This document shows, piece after piece, positions 11,284 through 21,598 of a DNA stretch of 64,000 nucleotides. The notes below the pieces were generated by a model. That model saw only the letters and a list, made by a program, of their open reading frames with translations. It ran no database searches and was not told where the DNA came from. The position numbers and the translations under genes are program-made. How positions within the stretch are numbered: position 1 is the first letter of the stretch; each line of letters begins with the position of its first letter. The DNA comes from Echinococcus granulosus (Eukaryota > Platyhelminthes > Cestoda > Cyclophyllidea > Taeniidae), in the NCBI RefSeq assembly GCF_000524195.1, contig NW_020170399.1:342195-406194 (forward strand). The letters run 5' to 3'.

Positions 11284-14278
11284 TCAAGATAACGTATTTC
11301 TGAGAAACTGAACGATGGAATCGTCAAATTCGCCTTTAACCTGAGTTTGGGAGATCGGCTGATAGTCTTGGCTCATCTCTCTCCTCTCCTCCTCCTCCTC
11401 TTCCACAAATTTTACTGCCTGAAATTGGGAAGAGGATGACCAATCATTTGACTATTTCAAGGCAACTGAAAGCCAAAAAAAAAAGACTCAAACTCACAGG
11501 TTCTAACACGGGTGGATCAGTCGGGATTGAGGTCCGCCGACTTCCATCAGATTTCCCGCCACCATGATCGTCAGCACCATAATCCTTATGGTCGTCGTTA
11601 CTATCATGCTTTAGGGAATTTATCTGTACGAGGATCTGCGACGAGTTGGACGGCAGTGAAGCAAGTGGTTGCGAAGTCGGTTGTTGCGGTATGCAGCTCA
11701 CAGACGAGGATGGCGCATTCTCCGAATAGTACATATGCAGTATGTCGTTCGCGGGTGGGGGATGGAAGATGATCATGCGGATTAGGGCTTCGTTCGGCAG
11801 ATTTGCCACACTTCGTGCATTGAGGCATTTGCGCATGTGCTTTGCCACATCCCACTTCCACTTGGACCGGTAGTTGCAGAAGCAGCATCCAAACATCTTG
11901 TGACTTGAGTGATTCACTACATGAGCTTTCACCTCACTTTGCCATCGACCGACGTAAGGACAGATGTGACACGGCACCGGCGCCTCTTCCGACCGTTTTC
12001 GGTCGCTACTAGCAGCTATGGGGTCAGCTCTAGGTTCCGTTGAGCCGATGAGAACACTTCCAACAGCTCGCAACAGACTGCAGGTGCTTGACGAGACCGC
12101 ATCAGTTGTTTGTACACTAGGCGGCTCCGCTTTGAGTGCATCCAGAGCGGATTGGATGAGGAGAGTAATGATCACGCGATCACGAAGAGGAGCAACCACA
12201 TCCACCTCGGTCACTCGTTCCAAGGTAGCCTCGTTATCTCTCGGTCGGGCCATAGATAAGTCGAGCGGTTCCGACTGCTCGATTGAAGAGATGGGAATGT
12301 CGCTTCGTCGCCTCTTTATCAGCATCGCGGAGGGCGATTCTTGGGGCAGTCGGCGGAGCGAGGTACGCATCCTGTGCACCGGCGGAGATGGCCGAGGCAC
12401 AGATGCAGAGGCACTTTTGGTGAGTCTAGAGTCGTTCTGTGAGTCGCTCTCGTTCGCCAACTTCATCCCCGTGCTACCGTCACTCGCGGTGTGCTTGTCT
12501 TTCCAGTGTTTGTTGAGGGACTTTTTGTGCTTGTATACGGCACAGCAAAGACGGCATGCGAACGTTACCAAACCGTCGCTGCTCTTGCGCTTTAAAATGA
12601 CAAGGAAATTTAAGTATTATGGCAATGAGGAAGGAAATAAAACTCCCGTTCTATTATTTACACTATGCGGAGATAGGAGAGCCACACTTTTTTCCACAAC
12701 AATCAGTAGCTTTATTGGTAATTGAGACCATCAGGAATTTCTCTTCCTCATCCCACATCGCTATTTGCAGGGCTTCGATCCGATTCGTGGTTTTGCCACA
12801 TTAGGGTGGCACACTCACGAAGCTCTCGGATCAACAGTAGCATTAACGCAAAGCAGTTAAAGACATAATCATTGTAGACAGGTCCTGCCGGTAAAACGCC
12901 GATGTCTTAAACTGATATTCACCTCTCAATCACTAAAAATTAAACTAAAATTCAATCCCTGCAAATTTAGCGCTGATCCACAAAAGGAAAGTGAATAGAA
13001 ATGGACGGACAAGGAGGGACCAAAGCAAGCGGGGAGGTGGAAGGGCACCACGAAAAATCGTACATGCGGGCGCTGCGTTGCCATCTGCTCACCACCAGCA
13101 CAGCCACCACGATTCATAAAATTTGTTAACCATGAGGACGCCTTTGAGCAGGCAAATCCGACCCTCTGTGCTGCCTTCCCCGCCATCCCCCGCCCCTGGT
13201 CTCGGACCAATGCGCGATGCCGTCATGTAGGTCAACCTGTCCGGCCAACAACCCACTAACGCCGGTGTAGGTGAACTCACCGTCCGACACAAATCTCTAT
13301 TTGCTGTGTGCAGGGCACGACTGTCCACGACACTTTGAAAACAAAAACTTGATTTTAGGCAGAAGAGTTAACGCCCCCCCCCCCTCTCCCGCCTCCAGGG
13401 CCAAATGAGAGACGGGCTAATGAGGAAACAAGTTGTGACCCGTTCACTTCCGATCAAGAGAGCAGACCGGGGCTGCGTGGGCACAGGTTTGTACATGAAA
13501 GCAGCAGTACGGTGTGGGGCCAAAGTGGACAGAGGATTATAGCGATCGCCGCTGGGCCAGAAGCACAGCCTTCAATGCAGCACATTGCCAGGGTAATGGA
13601 AGTTGGAATGCGGCACCTAGATTGCCAACCAGTTTTACGATTTCTGATAGCTAATGTACTGGAGAAAGAACACTGAAATTTGTTTAAAGATGGTGTGTTT
13701 AGAAAAAACCTCCTTTTTTACTTCTTGTAAAATAGGGAATTTTCCCAGAAGTTGGAAACTTTATCCTCTGAGGGAAATTTGCCAACTGTTACTCTAATTT
13801 ACAGAACATAAAATCAAAATTACCTAAAATTTGTTGAATACAAACGTTTACTCCACCACAGCTGCTCTTCAATAGACATACTTCTGCTAAGGTTAAAAGA
13901 GATTTCACTAACTTGAAGAAACTTCTAAAAAATGCATAAATTAAAATAATGGTGCATTCAAACCTCTTGGTACTTCCAAGGCTCGACTGGACGTCTCAAT
14001 TGGTATTGTAATTGGATGGTATAATTCGAGGCCGCGGGTTGGATTTGTTGTAAGCGTTTTGTGATTGGCTTGAAGGGAGTGGAAGTTGGCTGATTAGGCC
14101 ATCCGCCAGGAGGAATATTCTCCTTGCCAACATCTGACAGAGGCTGCGGCGCCTTCATGTCCCTAGGGGAGCACAGCTCGTCGCTTATTTGGGTTATCTC
14201 ACGGATCTGCAGCGGCACGGCACCTTCTTCCACTACGGCACTTTGATCCGCCCCAGACGGAAAGCGCACCTCAGACAT
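11284..14278 (-). CDS. C2H2/C2HC zinc-finger protein with an N-terminal KEN motif
   Basis: Exons 14278-13964, 12589-11498 and 11418-11284 join in phase 0 to give 513 residues. Exon 1 starts at ATG (MSEVRFPSG) and carries GKENIPP near residue 52, a KEN-box-like degron motif. Exon 2 has one finger near its start (CRLC, 12 residues, H-x4-H) and two adjacent fingers about two thirds of the way along: CHIC...H-x3-H and CCFC...H-x3-C (a C2HC type with WKWDVAKH). The last exon encodes an acidic run (six Glu) and ends QFLRNTLS. The protein is probably a nuclear DNA-binding regulator. I do not recognise an orthologue. The last exon is supported by a strong acceptor and by continuity of phase. Joining exon 1 across a 1.4-kb intron is the least certain step, because exon 1 alone could also end at a stop two codons past the donor. 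Confidence 0.68.
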
Positions 14279-14327
14279 GACGCAGGGAACTGACGCTGGC
14301 GCTTACGCAGATGGATTTTCGATGGGC

Positions 14328-14525
14328 GTGTGTGTGTGTGTGTGTGCCTCTGTGCGTTTTGGACGCTCCGCCAATGACGCTGAAAGCGCCGTGCGTGTTT
14401 ACGTGCGGACGTGTGTGTGCATGCACGCATCCTGATAGCTGGCTCCAGGTTGAGCAGCTGCCTGAGCGCTACTTTGTTGCGGACGTGCGTATGTGTGTGT
14501 GCACGCACATGCACGCACGCATGCA
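14328..14525. repeat. GT/CA-type simple-repeat zone
   Basis: A (GT)n run at 14330-14345 is followed by several shorter alternating purine-pyrimidine stretches up to 14525 (gtgtgtgtgcatgcacgc and similar). They sit just upstream of the zinc-finger gene start, which reads leftward from 14278. Such tracts can form Z-DNA. The open frames seen across it on both strands are low-complexity artefacts. Confidence 0.7.
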
Positions 14526-14569
14526 CTCGCGCGACTGCTGCGCTGGTGTTATCGATTTTTCGGTTGACG

Positions 14570-14720
14570 CGTCTGCCTCTGCAAAGCGCGGGGGAAGCCG
14601 GAGCGGGGGCGGGACGGAGAGGAAGGCGGGATGCGTCATCCTCCGGGAGCCGCGGCCAATGCTACTCTGAGTGCGTGCTTGCGGCGCCCCGCGCGTCCAG
14701 CTCGAATAAAATGCTCTTTG
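14570..14720 (-). promoter_or_regulatory. GC-rich putative promoter of the zinc-finger gene
   Basis: This stretch is much richer in G, C and CpG than the flanks and contains a GC box (gggggcggga, 14605-14614). It lies 0.3 kb upstream of the zinc-finger start codon. No TATA box is apparent. The assignment as a promoter is inferred from position and composition only. Confidence 0.35.
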
Positions 14721-15209
14721 TCGAGGCAATCAGTAATGGTAGCATATGTCCGCATTTTTGGCAGTCAGTCTGGTAATTTTACTTTGTGAATTTGAGGCAA
14801 AAAAGTGAAAAGGAAGGAAAATTTGCCGCAGATCAATTATTATTGCTTATAAGTGTTACCAAGGAAACATTTAAGGAGTTTTTATTACGGCTTTACAACT
14901 TTGTTGGAACCTAATTCAACTTTTCGCCATGAATGCAGTGATTTCACCTCCAAAAGTTGACAATGAGATTTTGAGATGTAAAAAATCCGGAACGCGTTTG
15001 CTGTATCCTTATCCCACTGGATTTGTTCTTCCCAAGTACACAGTTCCCTTTTCATATAGACGCTGTGAAAAGTCTCTTTTAATGTCAAGGCTGCAGCTCC
15101 CCGATTCCTTCCCTGAAGCTGGAAGGGGCCATGCACTAGGACAGAAAGTGGATTGCCGACGCGACGAAGAGCTGGGAGCTGCTGACAGAAAGATACTAGC
15201 CAACCTTTA

Positions 15210-15850
15210 AGAGTCCTCGGCGCTCCCTTCGGTTAACCTCCCGAGTCGGCCATCATAACGTAGTCGGTGCTGTAAAAAAAATGTCGACGAACCAAGCGCG
15301 CCAGTCATCGAATTTGCCTTCAACTGAGAAAACATCCAACCGCAATTGGCAATTCCATCGGATCTGGGGTTTTGTCCTGGTTAAAGGGGGTATTAGGGGC
15401 TGGGACAATACACAGGTCATCACTTTTTTCCATTGCCTGTCGTAAGAACACTGGCCTAAGAGTAGGGGAATCTAATGACGAACGGGGTTTCAAATATTTG
15501 CGTGGGGTAAGGTCTAGCGCCTGTTCCTCCTTGCCATTCTGTCCTCACTTCGGCGCTGCCCAGCCACATCTTACGGGGTTCTATTCAGCTGGCAGAGAGA
15601 TGAAGGTGGTATCGCGTGTTCACTTAGTTGACATCTTTATGCAGGTGCCGTAGACAACTTCTTAACGGCCTTGTCCAGGTGGTTACGGTTAGAGTCGCTT
15701 TAATTGTTAACAGTGCTCCTACAGAACACGGGACCGAGGTAGTTACCGAGGTTAGACGTTATTATTAACCCTTATGTTAGGGGTCCACACAGCTTCTTCC
15801 ATCCGCACCGTATCCCCATCTTCCGTCAAGGTAGGTTTGGCAATTAGTAA
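15210..15850 (-). repeat. Interspersed repeat family A, copy 3 (inverted)
   Basis: The reverse complement matches copy 2 block by block: accccagatccgatggaatt against actccagatccagtggaatc, and agcaccgactacgttatgat against agcaccgactactttgcaat. It also matches copy 1 directly. It appears close to full length. Confidence 0.65.
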
Positions 15851-16099
15851 TAGAAACTAGGGTAGATGGTCTTTAGGACCGCGTTGGCTTTCCAACACCA
15901 CCAATGTAGCGTCGCGAGCCTTTCCTGAAGATAAAAGAATTAGTAATTGGGGAGTAGAATATGTATTACTGACGTAGAGAGGGGTGGGGTGGGCGGACCC
16001 CTGAAACTCGCGTAGCAGGAATTCCACCCGGACCAATTTAGTAAAGTTTGCCTTTCTTAATCCACTTCAGAACCTTGATATGCTGGCTTTTGTAGTAAT

Positions 16100-16524
16100 T
16101 CACTTCTGCAAATGTTTTGCAGTGGTTGCGTGACAGACCTCATGAACGTGTGCAAGACGGGACTGGCAAATTACATTGGGTATTGGAACCACCTGCACCG
16201 GAGTTCCGATTTGCGTCTGCGATAACACAACAGACCGCCCCTCCCCTTCTCCACTACGGGATGAAGATAATGCGCTGCCAGGACAAATACATTCGATACC
16301 TGATATACAGGTTCTGTCCTTCAGGACCACGCTGCCACAGTTTGAGTATTTATTGCAACACAATGGTGAAAAGCTGGGAGGGTTTCCTTTAACAACTTGA
16401 ATGTGATCATATAACTGTGTGGTGACATCAGTGGCGTTCTGCCAGAACATGAATTCGGAAGCACCATATTATGAATGCAACCCACTAAAACCAGTAAAAC
16501 ATCACAGACCCTTAAGCTTTCCAT
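16100..16524 (-). CDS. Candidate small secreted Cys-rich protein (uncertain)
   Basis: An ATG at 16524 opens a signal-peptide-like sequence (MESLRVCDVLLVLVGCIHNM). In another frame, 16438-16100 encodes about 112 residues with an NAT glycosylation site and nine cysteines spaced like a small extracellular domain (CCNKYSNCG, RTCISGIECICPG, VICQSRLAHVHEVC). A GT...AG segment of only 26 bp (16464-16439) would join them in frame, but that is shorter than any intron I would trust. A GTGAAT donor overlaps the stop, so the coding region could continue leftward; no next exon was found. It may be a real gene, a decayed one or chance. Confidence 0.25.
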
Positions 16525-18297
16525 TCAATTGAAATAAGCGAGTCAAGATCGGGACCACTCGACTGCACTTTTCAGCCATTGAAGGGCAGGACTTGGTTTG
16601 ATAACCCTGCAGATGTGGTGTCTAGGCTCCAGTTTGTGTTTGAATTAAATTCTCTCGGGGCGGTGAATGCAGGAGTTGCTTGCTTTCTCACTCGTCAGTA
16701 CTTCCAGCGCTGCCAATTCCGACTAACTTCACTCCACTTGAAGCAGTCAGGTCACAATAAACGAAACTCCCTTCTAATCTACTTAGAGAGACTACCCAGT
16801 TTCCACCAAAAGATTCCCTCTGTGTACCGTTACCTTAGTAACACACAGATGCAATACAAATAACCTGAAACTATTACAACATCTCAACAATTAACTCATT
16901 CCAAGCCAACGAAACTTTAGTACAAATCGCAGAGGACTGTCAACCTCTCATTGCAGGAAGTTGTGGTCATGAAGCCACTTTTAAGGCGTTTGACACAGCG
17001 GTTGTCTTTTTTGGAGAAGATATCACAGTCCCACTTCCTAAAGGGATTGCAAATGATTGCGAGAAAGGCTCACCAACCAACCCATAGGTGACAGGATCAC
17101 CATCATTGAAAAACGCGGAGCCCACTACCCGCGTGAGGAGGTAGATAGGCTCATCGACGAGTGATTTTAGGGCATTCTAATGAGTGGGTAAATTCAACAA
17201 CATGATGCCTCACATACGTTTTCAGCTTCGTTTTTCAAGTAGACCATCTTCGTGTTCAGTGAATTGCAAAGTGCCGCGCCCTCCGCATAGGTCAGTTTGG
17301 TGTAGCTCTTAAAGTAGCAGAGGTCGACGCACTTGACCTCTAAACAACGTGATGGAGACAAGCGGAGTGAGTGCTCGACTTACCACCTACACCAGTGTGC
17401 AACGTCGATGGGGTTGTGAAGGCCTTCCACACGGAGGAGCACTGTCCCAACCCCAGGGTTGGCGGAACGGTGTTCAAGTAGATCAGTAGTATAATCAATT
17501 TCATAATGTCAGGTGGCATATGTCAAACATCTGCCAAGACGTTTGTCAGTTTCAAATTCAAACCCTCTAATTGATCAAAATCGACTGCGTGAAAGATGAC
17601 AGCGGACATTCTGTTTGTCAATGACCGAGGTTCTTGCTGACCCGATGTCATTTTAATTGACAGGTACATTTCATTTTTTGTCTTAATCTTATAAACATCA
17701 ATTTGATTAATACTACCCATGTCTGAAACAATTGCTACGCGTGGAGACTACCACCGTTAGATGATTCGTCCGAAATATGAACCGTACACAGAATTTTCCT
17801 GTTTAAACTTTTAGAATGAGGCAAACTTTATCGTGGACCTCGTGCCCCTCCCTGAAGATTCTATGAGACGTGTGAATCTGGGTAGGCCTCAAGCACAAAC
17901 ATACAAAATAGCTGTTAGTCAAGAGAAATGATGTAAACGGAATGCCATGTCATACAACCCAAGTGGTGATCGCCATCCATGGAGAGCTCCCGCATTTAGG
18001 CGTACAACAAAACAAGTATCGTACAGTGACACTATATAGTAACATAGATCCAAACGTAAGCTCCTGAGGAAAACTAGCAACTCCTCGTCTGTTTCCAACA
18101 AAAAGGGAAATAAACGAAGTTTTGTGCTGCCATCTATGCACTCATTCAAACGCAATTTATTTATTAGGTAAAGTTTTTTTCCACCACTCGTCGCACCTTC
18201 GTGATTCTTCATGAATGACCGCGCGCCTAGCAGAAGCTTTCCGGGTTATTTCACTCGGGACGAGAGCACCGTCAAAGCAGGCAGCTTAAGTGAACAA
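16525..18297. other. Intergenic, nothing recognised
   Basis: Open frames in this stretch are short and unrelated to families I know. No repeat family A sequence was found here. The left part of the wider gap (14720-15200) likewise shows only short, unconvincing frames. Confidence 0.4.
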
Positions 18298-18303
18298 TTT
18301 ATT
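18298..18303 (-). terminator. Poly(A) signal of the NOP56-like gene
   Basis: The minus strand reads AATAAA here, about 165 bases after the NOP56-like stop codon. Confidence 0.5.
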
Positions 18304-18468
18304 TTACTTATTATCAATAGTAGAACAGTGAAATCCAATGGGCTTTTAAGGTCGCACATCCGTGAGGCCCAAAACGACACCAAAAAATAATGCACCATCA
18401 GACAAAATGAGGAATAAGTTATCATCCCAATTAACCTTATTTACAAACCAGATTGAAGTGGAGTTTCT

Positions 18469-20939
18469 TCAAGACTCTATGGATAGAGTCGAATGCGTGG
18501 AGGATCGAAGGACACGCATGGTGGTCGGTTTCGGTGTTATCCGTTTTCTTGCAGAATTCGTCTTCGATGTCACCTTGGCGCGTTTCGTAGGTGTCGCTGC
18601 TGGCGTCGTGTTGTCTGCGCCTCGTTTCAGCGGCATTATGGTCACCTCATTTTTGGGGGTGTCATCACTAATCTCCCCACCCTTTTCCTCATCCGATTGA
18701 TCGCCTTGAGTGGCATCTACGGGCGCCTTTCCTCCATCCAATTCGGGATTTTGAACAGGAGCACCATTAACGGTCATTTTGCGTCTAAGCCAAGCCTTCC
18801 GCTTCGCCTTCCGGTACCTTTTTCGGCTTGCTCGTTGTTTCTACATAAATAAAATAACTTTAACAAGAGTAGCACTAAATTCTTTTGTAAGATTTGTCCA
18901 ACGCACAACAAATGCCCTCGTTATATTGAACATTTTCGTGCTCGGTTTCATGAAGGTGGTGGGCATTTAATACACTCTAGTTTAATTGGGTTAAATACCG
19001 CTTACAAGTGACATACTGTGCAGACTGGATAACATTGATTTTGAATTAACAAACCCACCTCCAGCTCCTGCATAGTCCTCTCCAGATGCACACCGTTCGC
19101 CTCCGCCCACACACGCAGTTGTCGCTTAGTCTCCTGGCCTAGGGCAACACCATATTTACCAGAGTCCAAATTTTGCGAAGCGACAGCGCTTTTCGACTCG
19201 ACTGTAGTAGTGTCAACAAAGGGATTCATTCTACGGTAACAGTCAGCTCTCGCGGCCAAAGTCGACTTGGCCGCGAGCAAACGAGCAACTCGACGCCGAA
19301 CCACCATATCGCGCAGCCGACCGCCACTCATCTCAACAATGCTTTTAGTTAAGGAGGATATTGCTGGATCACTCTTCCTCTCCTCTTCGTTTTTTTTCTC
19401 GGATTTCTCTTCGGCATTAACATTACCCTCTGCTGAGGCCTGAGTTAGTGTGCGTCCCAGAAGACCGGCGGCAGTGGCGACCACGGCACCGCTTCGCCTG
19501 TATCCAAAGAGGAGTTAAGATTTAGTTCGCAGCCATTTGCCGTCTATTTCGACCATAATAAATCCCGTAAGTAAAACGTCAATTAACAGAACCTACTGGA
19601 AGAGAGACTTCGAGGCACCCAAAGAGTTGATTCGAGAACTGGGCATTTTGGCAAGTCTGTCGAGATTGACTGCATGTGAAAGGAGTCGAGCAGCAACAAT
19701 CGCGGGCGAAACACGATCACTGACCTTTCGAACCCGCTCCAAGGACGCGCTATCCCCTATTTCGGGTAGTGCTTGGTCCATTAATGCGGTTAAATTCGGT
19801 ACCAGTGCCCGAACGCGGTGCTCCAGCATTTCATAGCAGTGCGTCCTGGACTACAAGAATGAATTAATTCACAGCTGGCATTAGATTTAAGGAGTGATAG
19901 CATCACTGTTACATACCTCGAGTAATTTGAGAAAAAAATGCCCATACTGTTGCAACGTCTTGACATCATCAGGAGACATATCCTGACCAGTAGAAGTTTT
20001 CGCAAGTTCAATGACGGTTTCAGCCAATTTCTGATTACCACCCAACCACCCTATTAGCTGTTCCTTCTGCCGAACCAGCTGATCTCTCAGAGGAGCACGT
20101 GTGACAATAGAAGCAAGTGCAAAGTCATCCATTCCGGGCAATCCGCCGCCGCGACACACTTCCGGGAAGTGGAGACCATAAGAGACGCGTAAATGTTTCA
20201 TCGATTTGGCAAGACTTGCGTCCATACTATCAAGAAGGTCAAGAGATCGCACCACTCCTGTGTCGGCGAGATGTTGGATAAGATCCAACTGCAGTCGAGC
20301 ACGTGATAGAGCCACGACTAATTGAGCACGCTTTTCGGCCATTCGTGCGGGGACGGTCTCTTGCTCAGATGTAGTAGGTTTTTTAGCCGCGGAAATGGAT
20401 GCTCCTGGCTGCACAATTAGAGAACGCAAAAGCCGGGAGGAGTTGGCTCGAATAACCCGCAACAACTCGCGGATGGAAGCGTCCCAAATACACTCGAAGC
20501 CAATATCGAGCTGCCTACAAGAGGAGATGGGTAATGCATAGTAATATGAATAGTCAGTGAAAGAAGTTTGTTAACTGCAGCTTACAAAATGCCTTCACCT
20601 AGTGCCTGATCAGCAACGCCAAGAACAGCATCTTTGACTGGCAGATTTTGCCTCAGAAAGCCAGATAAAAGAGGCGAAACTCGGCCTTCACTGATATTTT
20701 GCACATTTTCCATGGCTTCTGGAAGGGAGTTGAAGGGGACAAATGCAATTGGCTTCAAGAATGAATTAACATGTGCGGTGAAGGTCTTGGTAATTTCGTC
20801 AAACTCTCTCACCAGAAAGAGACTATAGCCAGATACATTTTCGAAAAGAACGTAATGTTGGATGGTCTGAAAGAGAAACAAAAATGAGGTAAGTTCATAA
20901 CAAGGGAAAAAACGAGTCAGCCCAACAACTTACAGCCAT
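18469..20939 (-). CDS. NOP56: NOP56-like box C/D snoRNP core protein, strongly diverged
   Basis: NOP56 binds box C/D guide RNAs with fibrillarin, NOP58 and the 15.5K protein and is needed for rRNA 2'-O-methylation. Exons are 20939-20934 (two codons), 20866-20586, 20514-19917, 19850-19597, 19497-19059 and 18840-18469, all in phase, giving 649 residues (about 594 in human). The N-terminus (HYVLFENVSGYSLFLVREFDEI), AFVPFNS...ENVQNISEG, QLDIGFE, SLDLLDSMD...YGLHFPE and DMSPDDV follow NOP56 in order. The Nop domain is recognisable (SHAVNLDRLAKMPSS, GASKSLFQ) but departs from the near-invariant HAGSLTNLAKYPAS and GAEKALFRAL. After it, GGRLRDMVVRRRVARLLAAKSTLAARADC replaces the usual GRISRYLANKCSIASRIDC after an acidic-basic insertion of about 40 residues. 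The C-terminal tail is Lys-rich. NOP58 fits less well at the N-terminus. It could be a diverged paralogue rather than the only NOP56. Confidence 0.86.
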
Positions 20940-21598
20940 CCGATGACACGACCGCCCCCTACTCACACGCCTCTTGTTCACCTAACGCGCTTATTAAGGT
21001 TGTTGAAATAAAGCAGTGCAGTTTTAGAAATTAAACAAGCAGTAAGACCTTTTTGAGCGTATTATGATTTTAATTGCCCTAAAAAATTTAGGCGCTTGCA
21101 ACCAGTAAATAAGTTTTGCAATTTGATGGCTGCATTACAAGCTTTTGTTTTATTATAACCGAATTACCATGGTTCTTACGTTTATAAAAAAATAATTATT
21201 ACATTAAGATTTAAAGGCAAAGATGGCTTTAGATTTAGCAAAGTTTTTTGATCAAATACTAGCTGAGATAAAAGGCGTATTTTTAACCTGAAAATTTCAT
21301 AAATCAAATTCGATTTAAATAATATGATCTTTGCTGCAGTGAAGGGTAATTCGATTTATTTTGAATCCTTCAACAGTTACATTAGTGGTATAATAATTGT
21401 TGCAAAATGAAAATGCTCACATTCTGTTTTGTTGCAATGTGCATAAATTACATAGAATCATAAATTATTCAATTAATCAAAATAAACCATGTGACCTAAC
21501 TAATGACTAGGGCGGTTGTTTATAACCTTTACTTCAGGAGCGGCAACGTTAACAGATCTTTGACGATCGCCGAAACCAGCCCTGTGGTTATCGCGCCT
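20940..21598. other. Shared 5' region of the NOP56-like and C11orf54-like genes
   Basis: The two start codons are 660 bases apart, head to head, so this AT-rich stretch presumably serves both promoters. A pyrimidine-rich AG acceptor (ataacctttacttcag) ends at 21537, 61 bases before the C11orf54-like ATG. It could be the end of a 5'-UTR intron or a trans-splice site. I see no clear TATA box at a fitting distance. Confidence 0.4.

Noticed and set aside
12018..12725. Plus-strand frame of 235 codons
   Set aside because: It is antisense to the zinc-finger exon, whose fingers show that the minus strand is coding.
13089..13328. A coding exon in the intron of the zinc-finger gene (79 codons, minus strand)
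   Set aside because: It has no homology, its composition is GC-biased, and its ends do not offer phase-consistent splice sites.
14311..14776. Two plus-strand frames of about 120 codons over the GT-rich zone
   Set aside because: They are translations of simple repeats (runs of CVCV, HTHT) with no conserved domain, and lie upstream of a gene on the other strand.
18469..20939. NOP58 or PRP31 as identity for the snoRNP protein
   Set aside because: The N-terminus and the segments around QLDIGFE and AFVPFNS follow NOP56, and the Lys-rich tail also fits.
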